NCBI RefSeq assembly: GCF_002777255.1
Contig: NZ_CP017634.1
Location: 310,001 to 374,000, forward strand
DNA from: Candidatus Formimonas warabiya
GTDB lineage: Bacteria; Bacillota; Dehalobacteriia; Dehalobacteriales; Dehalobacteriaceae
Reading direction: 5' to 3'
Length of the DNA: 64,000 bases
Shown here: in pieces, positions 9,079-18,231 of the stretch
Position numbering within the stretch: the stretch's first letter is position 1
Layout: each line of letters starts with the position of its first letter
Position numbers and translations under genes: made by a program
Notes under the pieces: model-generated
Seen by the model: the letters and a program-made list of their open reading frames with translations, nothing else
What the model was told of the DNA's origin: nothing
Database searches by the model: none

Positions 9079-10437
9079 CTATGCCTCCCATAAATCTAAG
9101 ATTTTTTCCAGCTTCATCCCTCTGGAGCCTTTAATCAAAACCACATCTCCTTCTTTAGCAAATTCTTTCATGTAGCGCACGACTTCTTCATGGCTGTCAA
9201 ATATTTTATATTTACTAGGATCACCGATCCCCCGGGCCACATCCGGCGCGTTCGCGCCGATAATGGCCGTAAAGGCCACCTGGAATTTGCTGCACAGCCT
9301 GCCTACTTCAAAATGGGCTGCCGAAGCGATTTCTCCCAGCTCAAATATATTGCCGATGATGGCAAGAGCACGTTTGCCGGATGCCAGATGATGCAAAATT
9401 TCCAAAGCCGCTTTAAAAGAATCCGGGCTTGCGTTATAACAATCATTGAGAAATGTAATACCATTTTTCTCAATCAGGGTACATCTCATCTTTTCAGGCG
9501 TATAATTTTTGATCCCGGAGATAATTTGTTCCGGACTCAAGCCCAGACGCCTGGCGCAAGCAATACCGAACAAGGCATTTGAAACATTATGTTCGCCAAC
9601 TGCCGGTATCTGGATATCATATTCCTGTCCCCCTAAATTAAGTTTAAAAGAAATACCTTCTTCCCCCCTGTTTCTCACATCATAAGCGGTATAATGGGCC
9701 GGGGTATTCACGCCAACGTAAACAATGTTTTTCGCTACGTTTGGATCAACCTTGCACAGCAAGGGATCGTTGGCATTTAGAATTAAAACTCCGTTGTCTT
9801 CCAGACCGGCCAGGATTTCCAGTTTGGCCTTTAAAATATTCTCTTGGGTACCCAGCCTTTCCAGATGAGAGACACCGATGTTGGTAATCACCGCGAGGGA
9901 AGGTTTGGCGATACGGGTCAGTTCGCTGATTTCTCCTAATCCTCTCATGCCCATTTCGACTACCATGGCATCATGTTTTGCTTCCAGTTGGAAAATGGTT
10001 AAAGGTAAGCCGATATTGTTATTATAATTTCCTTTGGATTTATGCACATTCAATTTGGCGGAAAGAATAGACGCGATCATATCCTTTGTGCTGGTTTTTC
10101 CCACACTGCCGGTAACCGCAATCACGGGGATGGGAAACTTCTGCCTGTAAAAGGCAGCCAAATCCAGGAGTGCTTTGGAGGTATCGGCAACCAGAATCAC
10201 CGGTACCTGCTTCACGGTCACGGGCTTTGAGGCCAGGACAGCTTGAGCCCCTTTGTGCACGGCATCTTTTATGAAGTCATGCCCGTCAAAGAATTCTCCT
10301 TCCAAGGCAATAAATAAATCACCCGGTTTAACCTTTCTGCTGTCGGTACTTACATCATGAATCAGGATATTTTTTGTCGTGCCGGCATATTTTCCCCCGG
10401 TGGCCTGAATAATTTCGTCTAAATAGATGCTCTCCAT
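9079..10437 (-). CDS. murF: UDP-N-acetylmuramoyl-tripeptide--D-alanyl-D-alanine ligase MurF
   Basis: Adds D-Ala-D-Ala to the UDP-MurNAc-tripeptide in the cytoplasm, the last soluble step of peptidoglycan precursor synthesis. The Mur-ligase ATP loop is AVTGSVGKTSTKDM and the central-domain signature NYNNNIGLPLTIFQLE follows. The substrate region NDCYNASPDSFKAALE is typical of MurF. Length of 452 residues is normal. I place the start at ATG 10437 because GGAGG sits five bases upstream; an upstream in-frame ATG at 10497 has no such site. No other mur gene is adjacent, which is unusual since murF normally sits in the division cluster. Confidence 0.95.
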   Translation of the reverse strand: MESIYLDEIIQATGGKYAGTTKNILIHDVSTDSRKVKPGDLFIALEGEFFDGHDFIKDAVHKGAQAVLASKPVTVKQVPVILVADTSKALLDLAAFYRQKFPIPVIAVTGSVGKTSTKDMIASILSAKLNVHKSKGNYNNNIGLPLTIFQLEAKHDAMVVEMGMRGLGEISELTRIAKPSLAVITNIGVSHLERLGTQENILKAKLEILAGLEDNGVLILNANDPLLCKVDPNVAKNIVYVGVNTPAHYTAYDVRNRGEEGISFKLNLGGQEYDIQIPAVGEHNVSNALFGIACARRLGLSPEQIISGIKNYTPEKMRCTLIEKNGITFLNDCYNASPDSFKAALEILHHLASGKRALAIIGNIFELGEIASAAHFEVGRLCSKFQVAFTAIIGANAPDVARGIGDPSKYKIFDSHEEVVRYMKEFAKEGDVVLIKGSRGMKLEKILDLWEA

Positions 10438-10685
10438 ACCAACCTCCGTAAATACAGGGACAGGAATCACCCCTGCTATTTTTTTTACCATTCCCATTAT
10501 AATCTAAATGCTTAGATTTGATCCAAAAACTTATTTGATTCTTTTTCACCTAAAAGGAGCAACCCCTTTTATTTTATCTTTGAAGCCATGACTTGTTTAA
10601 AAGTATACCCAGGGAATGCTGTGGTGTTATAACCTGAGAAATGGGGAATAATAGTTTAGATTTCGAAGACGGGATGGTTTGTTAG

Positions 10686-11141
10686 ATGGATAAAAGATTT
10701 AGCTATGGCTTCAGATCAGGGCTGTTTGGCGGTATCGCCATGAATGCTTTCAGTCTTATCGACTATTATATTTTTCATGGTACCAAGTTGCGATACTTGG
10801 ACTGGAGCGCCGTGATGCTGTATGGGGTAAGGCCCGATTCTTTTTTTGCCGCTGCATTTGCTCTCATTGCCCAATTAGTATTTACAAGCTTTCTGGGCAT
10901 CCTCTATGCCTATCTGGTCACTCAGATTGCAGATGGTCATTATCTCTTTAAAGGGTGGTTATTTGGTATCGTTACCTGGTTTTTTATCAACGCCCTGGAT
11001 ATTTTAATGAAGCTACAGCCCTTGGAAAAGATTCCTACCTTGACCATTTTTTCCAGTTTTATCGGCGCATCTATATACGGACTTGTTTTAGGTTATTTTT
11101 TCTATTTTTTAAATCTTAAGCATCAGGGCAAAGGAAAATAA
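10686..11141 (+). CDS. Small integral membrane protein, four predicted helices
   Basis: 151-residue hydrophobic protein with about four membrane-spanning segments (roughly residues 12-32, 55-82, 92-112 and 118-142). It resembles YqhR-type membrane proteins of spore formers in size and layout, but I do not recognise a functional motif. The ribosome site is weak (GGGATGG about 10 bases upstream). It is divergent from murF and followed by a strong terminator at 11247-11291, so it is probably its own transcription unit. Function unknown. Confidence 0.6.
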   Translation: MDKRFSYGFRSGLFGGIAMNAFSLIDYYIFHGTKLRYLDWSAVMLYGVRPDSFFAAAFALIAQLVFTSFLGILYAYLVTQIADGHYLFKGWLFGIVTWFFINALDILMKLQPLEKIPTLTIFSSFIGASIYGLVLGYFFYFLNLKHQGKGK

Positions 11142-11246
11142 GATAATCGGCAAAGATCAAATGGTAAACAGGTAGGAGGTCACAGACCGCAGGGGGAAAA
11201 CGACCGCTGAATGCCGGGGTCCAGAAAATAAGATCCTCGCGAGTAG

Positions 11247-11291
11247 AACAAAAGAACAAAGGTTTTAGCTATGAACCTTTGTTCTTTTGTT
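11247..11291 (-). terminator. 18-bp perfect inverted repeat between convergent genes
   Basis: An 18-base arm (11247-11264) and its exact complement (11274-11291) flank a 9-base loop. A- and T-rich arm ends let it serve both the membrane-protein gene and the stress-protein gene that converge here. Confidence 0.7.
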
Positions 11292-11367
11292 ACTAAATGG
11301 AAACTTAAAAGTTTTTGCTGCTTGAAATCCTTACGTTTCAAGGGGTTCCCCGGAGAAGAGTCGGGTA

Positions 11368-11802
11368 TTATCTGGTCAGTAATACGGAACAATGGGCATG
11401 GGCAACCACTTTGGAGCTGACACTTCCCATGAGAAAGCGGGTAATGCCGGTTTTACCGAGGGTTCCCATAATAATCAAGCTAATATGTTCCTCCTCGGCG
11501 ATTAAACAAATCTGTTCTGCCGGATCGCCGATGACCACTTTGGACTTGTATGGAATATGCAGTTCATCAAATTTTTTCGCCGAATTTGCAATGGTTTCCC
11601 GGGCTTCAGCGATCATCTTCTCATCTCGTTCATGAATCGTGTGTTCCAGAGCTTTCTTATATGTACCAAAGGCAGGAATGGGAGGAACCACTTCTAAGAA
11701 CATAATTTCGGAGTCTACCTTTTGAGCCAGTTCCAGAGCAGAATCTACAGCCTTTAAGGATTGTTCCGAGCCGTCAATAGCGACCAATATTTTTTTAAAC
11801 AT
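11368..11802 (-). CDS. Universal stress protein, UspA family
   Basis: 144-residue single-domain UspA fold. The C-terminal nucleotide-binding signature is present: GTLGKTGITRFLMGSVS, matching G-2x-G-9x-G-(S/T), so this is the ATP-binding type. AAGGAG lies nine bases before the ATG. It is divergent from a KimA-like potassium transporter whose own C-terminal domain is UspA-like, and the two share a 212-base intergenic region. That pairing suggests a linked role in osmotic or ionic stress (inference). Confidence 0.9.
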   Translation of the reverse strand: MFKKILVAIDGSEQSLKAVDSALELAQKVDSEIMFLEVVPPIPAFGTYKKALEHTIHERDEKMIAEARETIANSAKKFDELHIPYKSKVVIGDPAEQICLIAEEEHISLIIMGTLGKTGITRFLMGSVSSKVVAHAHCSVLLTR

Positions 11803-11915
11803 TTGTGCATCACTCCTTCAATTAATTTAAGTTGGAAGAATTCGTTGCCCGCCCCTTTTTTTCCTGCAAAATTTGCGGTGATATTTGATTCTCCCGGGCG
11901 GCGAAAATTATGATA

Positions 11916-11944
11916 TTGATTGTGCGCAAACCTTTTGCTAAAAT
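11916..11944 (+). promoter_or_regulatory. Sigma-A promoter for the KimA-like transporter
   Basis: TTGATT (-35) and TAAAAT (-10) separated by 17 bases. It lies just after an in-frame ATG at 11910, so transcription would begin near 11951 and exclude that ATG. This supports the downstream GTG start at 12015. Confidence 0.6.
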
Positions 11945-12014
11945 GAGAGGTAATTTGAAATGGAACAAAGCTAAAAACGATATCGTTTGCGGCTTTAGAG
12001 GAGAAGTGGATTCG

Positions 12015-13907
12015 GTGCATAAGAGCATTAAGTCTTGGTTATTAGGTGAAAAACTTGCTTCAAACCAGATACATGAAGAAAAATTTACCGTTTTTTGGGG
12101 ACTTCCGGTACTGGCCAGCGATGCCATATCGTCCGTCGCCTATGCGGCGGAGGAAATCTTATGGGCTTTTGTGCCTGTTATCGGTGTAGCTTCCTATTTC
12201 TGGCTGCCTAAAGTAGCGGGTGCCATTGTGATTTTGCTGGTGCTTTTAACCATTTCCTACCGTCAAATTGTGGAGGCTTATCCCAACGGAGGAGGCGCCT
12301 ATATTGTTGCCAAGGATAATCTGAAGACGATCTTTGGCCTGATTGTAGGGGCATCCCTTTCTGTCGATTATACTTTGACGGTTGCGGTAAGTATTTCAGC
12401 AGCTACCGCAGCAATCACTTCCGCAATTCCCTTTTTATTCACCCATAAAGTTGCCATTGCCATTATGCTTATTTTGTTGATTGCTTTTGGTAATTTGCGC
12501 GGGGTGAAAGACTCATCAAAAATATTCAGCATTCCCACATATGCCTTTATGATGGCCATTATTATTTTGATCTTCATGGGATTAGTGAAAACTTTTCAAG
12601 GGTCCTTTGCCCCTCATCCAGATCTCATGAGTCCGGATCTAAGTTTTGGGACCCAGGCGATCTCTTTATTTCTGATTTTGAAAGCCTTTTCTTCCGGTTG
12701 TGCGGCGGTCACAGGAGTGGAAGCCATCTGTGATGCGGTACCGAATTTTAAGGAACCTGCTCCCCAAAACGCCAAAAATGCTTATATTCTGTTAGCGATC
12801 GCCGTATTTATTACTTTTGCCGGCACCTCTTACCTGGCCCAAGTCTTTCAGGCGGTGCCCAATGAGAAGCAGACGGTGATTGCTCAACTTGCTATTCAAG
12901 TATTTGGCAAAGGTTTTATGTTCTACCTGATTCAGGCAACCACGGCAATTATTTTAGCGATGGCGGCCAATACGGCTTTTGTGGGATTTCCCACCTTAAT
13001 CTCGGTGATATCGCGGGATGGCTATGCCCCTAGACAACTGGCCAGCAGAGGGCACCGTTTAAATTATTCCAATGGAATCTTGTTGTTAGCTTTAGCAGCC
13101 GCATTATTGGTGATTATCTTTCAAGGCGATACCCATGCCTTGATCCCTTTGTATGCCGTGGGCGTATTTACTTCCTTTACTCTGGCTCAGGCAGGCATGT
13201 GTAGGCGCTGGTGGCGTCTCAAACCGAAAGGCTGGCACTATAAAGCTTTTATCAACGGCTTGGGCTGCCTGGTTACTTTTGTCGCTGTGCTCGTGATCGG
13301 CGTCACGAAATTTATCAGTGGGGCCTGGATTGTTTTTATTATTATTCCTATTTTGATCTATGGCATGTATCGAATTAAGAATCATTATAAAACCGTAGCC
13401 GGACAATTGGATATTCCCAATGCGGTCCTCCAACAATTAAAGTTAAAGGCAAGGCAAGTGCCCTATGTCATTATTCCCATTGACAGTCTAAACAAAATGG
13501 TGATTAAGTCATTAAATTATGCCCAAAGCATCTCACCCAATGTAGAAGTTTTTCATGTGGAGACCTATGAAGGGGAAGCCGATAAGCTCAGAAAAAAATG
13601 GAGAATGCTCGATACGGATATCCCCTTGGTCATTAAACAATCACCTTACCGGGAAGTGATTAAATCTCTGGTGGAACATATCGAATCTGAAGAACATTCT
13701 TCTCAACCGGGAGACATCATCACGATTCTCTTACCTCAATTTGTCGTGTCCAAACCTTGGCAGATGGCTTTACACAATAATACCAGCTTGTTTATTACCA
13801 ATGCCCTGTTGAAGGAAAGAGATATTGTGGTCTCCATCTTGCCTTTTCAGGTAGAAGACGATTCGGAGCCGGATGGTCCGGTCCAAAATGGGGAGACAAA
13901 ACAATGA
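12015..13907 (+). CDS. KimA-like APC-superfamily potassium transporter
   Basis: About 630-residue membrane transporter: some twelve helices followed by a cytosolic tail of about 150 residues (from roughly QVPYVIIPIDSLNK) with a UspA-like look. The N-terminal LGEKLASNQ, then LPVLASDAISSVAYAAEEIL, resembles Bacillus KimA (YdaO), a high-affinity K+/H+ symporter controlled by c-di-AMP. Several starts are in frame. GTG 12015 gives a KimA-like N-terminus (MHKSIKSWLLGE), has AGGAG 11 bases upstream and lies after the promoter at 11916. No ydaO-type riboswitch was recognised in the short leader. The stop overlaps mobA by four bases. Amino-acid transport is the alternative. Confidence 0.78.
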   Translation: MHKSIKSWLLGEKLASNQIHEEKFTVFWGLPVLASDAISSVAYAAEEILWAFVPVIGVASYFWLPKVAGAIVILLVLLTISYRQIVEAYPNGGGAYIVAKDNLKTIFGLIVGASLSVDYTLTVAVSISAATAAITSAIPFLFTHKVAIAIMLILLIAFGNLRGVKDSSKIFSIPTYAFMMAIIILIFMGLVKTFQGSFAPHPDLMSPDLSFGTQAISLFLILKAFSSGCAAVTGVEAICDAVPNFKEPAPQNAKNAYILLAIAVFITFAGTSYLAQVFQAVPNEKQTVIAQLAIQVFGKGFMFYLIQATTAIILAMAANTAFVGFPTLISVISRDGYAPRQLASRGHRLNYSNGILLLALAAALLVIIFQGDTHALIPLYAVGVFTSFTLAQAGMCRRWWRLKPKGWHYKAFINGLGCLVTFVAVLVIGVTKFISGAWIVFIIIPILIYGMYRIKNHYKTVAGQLDIPNAVLQQLKLKARQVPYVIIPIDSLNKMVIKSLNYAQSISPNVEVFHVETYEGEADKLRKKWRMLDTDIPLVIKQSPYREVIKSLVEHIESEEHSSQPGDIITILLPQFVVSKPWQMALHNNTSLFITNALLKERDIVVSILPFQVEDDSEPDGPVQNGETKQ

Positions 13908-14473
13908 TGGCTTCCGGAGTGATCTTAGCGGGGGGAAAAAGCACCCGGATGGGAATGGATAAGACCCTGATCACCATCAATAATGAGCCGATTATACACC
14001 GGATTGTCGGAGAACTGAAATCTGTCCTAGACGAACTTATTATCGTCAGCAATGAAGTAAATAAATTCGGCTTAGCAGGTACCCGGGAAATCATGGGCGC
14101 TTTCCCGGAAAAGGGTCCTTTAGGGGGCATTCATGCGGGCTTAACGGCTGCCGCCCATGAATACTCTTTTGTCGTCGCCGGTGATATGCCCTGGTGCGAC
14201 AAAAATTTGGCTCAATTGTTATTGGATTATGCTCCGGGCTATGATGTTGCGGTTCCCCGGATCGGAAAATATTTAGAACCGTTGTTTGCGGTATATTCCA
14301 AGAGGTGTTTACCCTATGTGGAATTTATCTTAAAGCATGATACTCCTAAAATTACGGCTTTTTACGATAAGGTTAAAGTGAATTATGTGGGAGAAGCAAT
14401 AATAAGGTCTGTGGCAGATCCGGACAAGGTGTTTTTTAATATCAACACGCCGGATGATTACAGCAGCATCTAG
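13904..14473 (+). CDS. mobA: Molybdenum cofactor guanylyltransferase MobA (copy 1)
   Basis: Transfers GMP from GTP to molybdopterin cofactor to make the guanine dinucleotide form used by DMSO-reductase-family enzymes. The nucleotide signature GVILAGGKSTRMGMDK is intact at residues 5-20, followed by GPLGGIHAGL and the metal-binding VVAGDMPW. 189 residues is normal. It overlaps the transporter gene by four bases (ATGA) with GGGGAG upstream, so it is translationally coupled to it, an odd pairing. A second MobA lies at 40636 in the moa operon. The sigma-54 promoter at 14630 lies just downstream. Confidence 0.88.
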   Translation: MMASGVILAGGKSTRMGMDKTLITINNEPIIHRIVGELKSVLDELIIVSNEVNKFGLAGTREIMGAFPEKGPLGGIHAGLTAAAHEYSFVVAGDMPWCDKNLAQLLLDYAPGYDVAVPRIGKYLEPLFAVYSKRCLPYVEFILKHDTPKITAFYDKVKVNYVGEAIIRSVADPDKVFFNINTPDDYSSI

Positions 14474-14542
14474 TCTCGAAGCGGGGACCCCATCATGAAG
14501 CTGATAGAAACAAACCATGTGTCCCAAAATAAAAAAATTTTA

Positions 14543-14554
14543 TCAAAATGAAAA
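14543..14554 (+). promoter_or_regulatory. Candidate activator site (TCAAAATGAAAA)
   Basis: This 12-mer lies 87 bases upstream of the sigma-54 core at 14630. The same element recurs upstream of the other sigma-54 promoters (21027, 37120, 37160). Proposed as the binding half-site for the AcoR-like activator; inferred from recurrence only. Confidence 0.5.
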
Positions 14555-14629
14555 CATAAAGGAAGGTTCTCAACCATAAATAACTTCATAAAGCAAGGTA
14601 TACGGCAAGTTTTGTACCAGCCTTATTGC

Positions 14630-14645
14630 TGGCATGAAACTTGCT
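14630..14645 (+). promoter_or_regulatory. Sigma-54 promoter of the seven-gene operon
   Basis: TGGCATGAAACTTGCT matches the -24/-12 consensus (TGGCAC-N5-TTGCW) with GG and GC ten bases apart. It lies 72 bases before the GNAT gene, in a 243-base gap with no ORF. Confidence 0.82.
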
Positions 14646-14716
14646 AATTTTATTTAATGCTCCGATTAAATAAAGGTTTTACGCAAAAATGAAAGGGGGA
14701 TCAGGGACTGGGAGAA

Positions 14717-15211
14717 ATGAACATGACGAGGGGGGCACAAATCTTATTTGCCGTACAGAATGACGAAGAGGAATTGAGAGAAATTCTTTGGGCGTATGAG
14801 ATGGATATTTCCGGAGAGATTGAAGATCATCTCATCATAAAAGAAGATGGTAAGGTATTGGCGGGGGGAAAGATGATCGAGTACGAGCATAATCGCTATT
14901 TTTTAGCAGTACTTGGCGTGAAACAGGAGAGATGTGACCAGGGACTGGGCGGGGCCCTCCTGGGAGAAATCATCCGCAACCCCGGGGCATTTTGTAAAAA
15001 CCCGATACCAGAATTAAATAGTGGAGCGGCATCTCAAATTACCACAGTATCCAGAGGAGAAGCCGCGGGTTTCTATCAAAAGTATGGTTTTGAACCATGT
15101 GATTTTGCCGAAATTCCCGAACCATACCGGGAGCAATGCAGAGATTGTCCGGAAAAAGAAAACTGTAAACCTGTTCCTATGCGGTTTATGATTGGTTTTG
15201 GAAAGGAATGA
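14717..15211 (+). CDS. GNAT-family N-acetyltransferase with cysteine-rich tail
   Basis: 164-residue acetyltransferase-fold protein. The acetyl-CoA loop region is LGVKQERCDQGLGGALLGEI (about residues 72-91) and the late motif GEAAGFYQKYGFEPCDF is characteristic of GNATs. The tail contains a tight cysteine group (CRDCPEKENC), which could bind metal and is not a standard GNAT feature. It is the first gene of the sigma-54-driven operon that runs to 21004. The next gene starts seven bases after its stop. Substrate unknown. Confidence 0.75.
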   Translation: MNMTRGAQILFAVQNDEEELREILWAYEMDISGEIEDHLIIKEDGKVLAGGKMIEYEHNRYFLAVLGVKQERCDQGLGGALLGEIIRNPGAFCKNPIPELNSGAASQITTVSRGEAAGFYQKYGFEPCDFAEIPEPYREQCRDCPEKENCKPVPMRFMIGFGKE

Positions 15212-15218
15212 ATTTCAA

Positions 15219-16070
15219 ATGAAAACAGCAGTATTGGTATTTACCAAAGTACCAAAGGCGGGAGATATTAAGACCCGCTTGACGGAAGCCAGGGGTGGAA
15301 TTTTGACACCTGAAGAAGCCCAGGGTTTATACGAAGCATGTCTGCTCGATGTGATTGATGTGGCTTTGTCTGTTGAACAGACCGGACAGACGGATGTGTG
15401 GATTTGTCATAACAAGGACGGCGATCGGCTGTACCTTGATACATTATTAACTGAGGTGAACGATCCCCAAAAGATTGCCGGTATTTTTTCCGATCAAGGA
15501 GGAAGCTTTGACGCCTGCATGCAATATGCTACAGACTTTATCCTCAAGTCCGGGAGAGAGGACAGATTAGCGGATGGATTGGTCATTATTGGAGGTGATT
15601 TACCTACGCTTCAACCAGCTATACTCAAAAACGCTTTAGCCAAATTAGAGAAATTAAGCATGAGTGAACCCGGGCAAAAAGTTGCCCGAAGGGAAATCGA
15701 AAATAAAGATTCCCTGACCGGGGCGGCCCTGGTGGAGGGAGCGTGCCAGGAAGGGGGTTTTTCTCTTGTGGGGCTGACCTGTACGACGCCTTTTAATTTC
15801 CATGAAGTATTTTACAACCTGGACGGGATTACCGCTCTGGATATGCTGGTCAATAAGGCGGAAAGGGAGGACATTCCTTTTTCCCTGGTAGAAGCGATTC
15901 CGGATCTGGATATCCCTGTGGACCTGGCTGGCCTTGTGCCGGTTCTCCGGTCCTTAGAACTTTCCGCCAAGTATGATTTGTCTATTTTGCTTCCCCAAAG
16001 GACCATCACCTTTTTGAAAGAAATGGGCCTGTCATCCGTCGCTTTACCGCCGGCAAGAGAAGCAGTCTAG
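15219..16070 (+). CDS. TIGR04282-type (DUF2064) glycosyltransferase/nucleotidyltransferase-like protein
   Basis: About 283 residues with a GT-A-like fold. The opening VLVFTKVPKAGDIKTRLTEA and the metal-site region VIIGGDLPTLQP are diagnostic of the DUF2064/TIGR04282 group, related to MobA and CofC-type nucleotidyltransferases. I use ATG 15219, with AAGGA upstream, rather than an earlier in-frame start that would overlap the GNAT gene. Members are often found in clusters making unusual thiols or lipids, but the substrate here is not evident. It carries a longer loop (residues ~140-175) than short family members. Confidence 0.75.
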   Translation: MKTAVLVFTKVPKAGDIKTRLTEARGGILTPEEAQGLYEACLLDVIDVALSVEQTGQTDVWICHNKDGDRLYLDTLLTEVNDPQKIAGIFSDQGGSFDACMQYATDFILKSGREDRLADGLVIIGGDLPTLQPAILKNALAKLEKLSMSEPGQKVARREIENKDSLTGAALVEGACQEGGFSLVGLTCTTPFNFHEVFYNLDGITALDMLVNKAEREDIPFSLVEAIPDLDIPVDLAGLVPVLRSLELSAKYDLSILLPQRTITFLKEMGLSSVALPPAREAV

Positions 16071-16119
16071 CAGTTACTCAGGAGTCGGAAAACAGAAGTC
16101 GAGAAGGTGGAGAGATGAT

Positions 16120-17238
16120 GTGGGAATCGTAAATAATTGTACAGGTTGTCATCAATGTGTATCTGAATGTCCCCTCCTAAAACAAATAGGTGAAGATCCC
16201 ATTCGTATCGCAGATAGAGGGCCCTCAGTGGAAGAAGCATACTCATGTACGATGTGCGGATTGTGCGAGGCGGTATGCCCTGCTTCATTGAGCATGAAAG
16301 AACTGTTTGCCGCCACCAGGGTAAAGGCGGTCGACAGTGGCGGCATCAATATCAATGATTACCGGTATCTGTTTCCCGATCGCCAAATGAATGTCATGCG
16401 TCTTTACCGTGAGCTGAATGGTATCGCCTATGATGATTTATATCCTGATCAGGCAGCTTCTGCAGCCTTTTTTCCCGGATGTACCCTGTTAACCTACGCG
16501 CCTGAATTAATTAGAGCAAGCTTCCATCATCTGAGTCGCGCGTATAAAGAGCTTACGCTGATTACCGATTGCTGCGGAATGCCTTTGCATCAATTAGGTT
16601 TACGGAGCAGGGGCGATGCCTATATCTATTCTGTCACCACAAAGCTTCAGCATCTCAAGGTTAAATCGTTAATTACAGCCTGTCCTAATTGCTATTATCA
16701 GTTGCGTCCGGTCCTGAAAGATTCTGAAATCAAACTGATGACCATCTATGAAACTTTGAATAGGAGCAAATTATGCGGTCTTCCAGAGAAAAACACCGGG
16801 AAGCCGCTGGTGACAATGCATGATTCCTGTCCGGATCGTTTTGACGGCATATTTGCCGGCCAAACAAGAAAAGCGCTGACCCAAAAAGGTTTTGCCCTGG
16901 TGGAGATGGAGCATAAGCGCAGGACGACGCTCTGCTGCGGCAGCGGCGGCCAGGTAACCCATTTTCAGCCGGAACTGGCGGAAGAACTGGTGAAATCTCG
17001 GGTGCAGGAAGCGGAAAGATCCGGGGCCCAAATACTTGCCAGCTATTGTCTGGGCTGTGTTCTGAACTTTACCAAAATACCCGGTAAACCAAAAATCCGG
17101 CATGTATTAAACCTGTTGCTGGATTTGGAACAAGACTTTGCCGGTCTTAAAGCAAAAGCAAACCAGATGTTTGAAGGCCCTCAGGGCATAGAGCGCTGGG
17201 AAAAAATTATGGCAGAGGAAGGGGGATCAAGAAATTGA
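16120..17238 (+). CDS. GlpC/HdrD-like (Fe-S)-binding protein with two CCG domains
   Basis: 372-residue electron-transfer protein. Two N-terminal [4Fe-4S] motifs (CTGCHQCVSECP and CTMCGLCEAVCP) are followed by two CCG domains (DCCGMPLHQLG with CPNCYYQ, and LCCGSGGQVTHF with YCLGC). This layout matches GlpC, LutA and the HdrD family, which couple quinone or disulfide reduction to flavoproteins. Start is GTG with GGAGAG upstream; ATGs in this region are out of frame or hit stops. It overlaps the next gene by four bases. No flavoprotein dehydrogenase subunit is adjacent, so its electron donor must be elsewhere. Confidence 0.85.
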   Translation: MGIVNNCTGCHQCVSECPLLKQIGEDPIRIADRGPSVEEAYSCTMCGLCEAVCPASLSMKELFAATRVKAVDSGGININDYRYLFPDRQMNVMRLYRELNGIAYDDLYPDQAASAAFFPGCTLLTYAPELIRASFHHLSRAYKELTLITDCCGMPLHQLGLRSRGDAYIYSVTTKLQHLKVKSLITACPNCYYQLRPVLKDSEIKLMTIYETLNRSKLCGLPEKNTGKPLVTMHDSCPDRFDGIFAGQTRKALTQKGFALVEMEHKRRTTLCCGSGGQVTHFQPELAEELVKSRVQEAERSGAQILASYCLGCVLNFTKIPGKPKIRHVLNLLLDLEQDFAGLKAKANQMFEGPQGIERWEKIMAEEGGSRN

Positions 17239-18200
17239 ACTATCCGGAAATGACCAAAATTCTGAAAGATACCCTGTCCCTCCGCTGGGTTCCGGTTGCG
17301 GTGAGAATGATGCGTCCCGGGGAAGAAAGGCCTCCCCACACGATTGAGCCGGCTATGCCTTTAAGGCACTGTCAATCGATTATCGTCGCCCGGCGGGGAA
17401 ACTGCCTGTACCTGCCTCCCCGCAGCCATGCTTGTCCGGACGGTTCCGGTATTTTGGGCCTGGTGGAAATGTCACCTAAGCTGAAATCGGGGGATCTCTA
17501 CCTGCTTTTTAAAAAGCTGCCCACCTTGGAAATCGCCCAAAAAATGATTGGCTCCCGGCCTCATTTCAGCCCGGGAAGTTTTCAGGCGACCCTTGTGGCC
17601 CCCTTGGATCAAGCCAGCTTTGAACCGGATGTGGTGATCTTTACCTTGTGGCCGGAACAGGCGATGTGGCTCTGCTGCGCCCAGACTTATCACAGTGGGG
17701 AACGGCAGTCCTTCCTGACATCAGGCTTTAATTCCACCTGTGCCGATCTGGTCATCCAACCCATGAAAACAGGAGAAATGAATATTTCTTTTGGCTGTTA
17801 CGGAGCCCGGGCTTCCAGTGAAATCGATGATTTTGAGCTTTATTTATCCGTACCGGCTCCATTGCTGGAACCAATCGTTCATTCCCTGGTCAAACTGGGA
17901 CAAAAGAGCATTCCGGAAGAAAGGAAGAAAGTGTACTTACCGCCTGTGCTGGATAAGGTGGGATCCCGACGGGGGGATGCCCCAAAAGGAACAGATACTC
18001 ATGGGGTACAGGTTTTTATCGATGAAAAACAATGTCTGGGGGATGGACTTTGTGCAGCATTCTGTCCCTCGGGAGTCATTGAAATAAAGGAAGAGAGCGG
18101 GATGAGAAAGGCTGTCGCTATGCACCCTGAATTGTGCAGCATGTGCTATACATGTGCCGGCCAATGCCCGCAAAAAGCGATTCAAATATCCAATACTTGA
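17235..18200 (+). CDS. DUF169 protein fused to a C-terminal 2x[4Fe-4S] ferredoxin
   Basis: 321 residues. The first ~240 form a DUF169 domain (LRWVPVAVRMMRPGE at the start, YLSVPAPLLEPIVHSL near its end). The C-terminus is a two-cluster ferredoxin: CLGDGLCAAFCPSG and CSMCYTCAGQCP. The start is TTG, overlapping the upstream stop by four bases, with AGGAAGGGGG upstream, so it is translationally coupled to the GlpC-like gene. The fusion gives the best hint that DUF169 proteins take part in electron transfer. Substrate unknown. Confidence 0.8.
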   Translation: MNYPEMTKILKDTLSLRWVPVAVRMMRPGEERPPHTIEPAMPLRHCQSIIVARRGNCLYLPPRSHACPDGSGILGLVEMSPKLKSGDLYLLFKKLPTLEIAQKMIGSRPHFSPGSFQATLVAPLDQASFEPDVVIFTLWPEQAMWLCCAQTYHSGERQSFLTSGFNSTCADLVIQPMKTGEMNISFGCYGARASSEIDDFELYLSVPAPLLEPIVHSLVKLGQKSIPEERKKVYLPPVLDKVGSRRGDAPKGTDTHGVQVFIDEKQCLGDGLCAAFCPSGVIEIKEESGMRKAVAMHPELCSMCYTCAGQCPQKAIQISNT

Positions 18201-18231
18201 TCATTCGAATTTGAAAGGAATGACTTAGCGC

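Noticed and set aside
11803..12014. c-di-AMP (ydaO-type) riboswitch before the KimA-like gene
   Set aside because: The leader after the predicted promoter is only about 64 bases and shows none of the conserved blocks.
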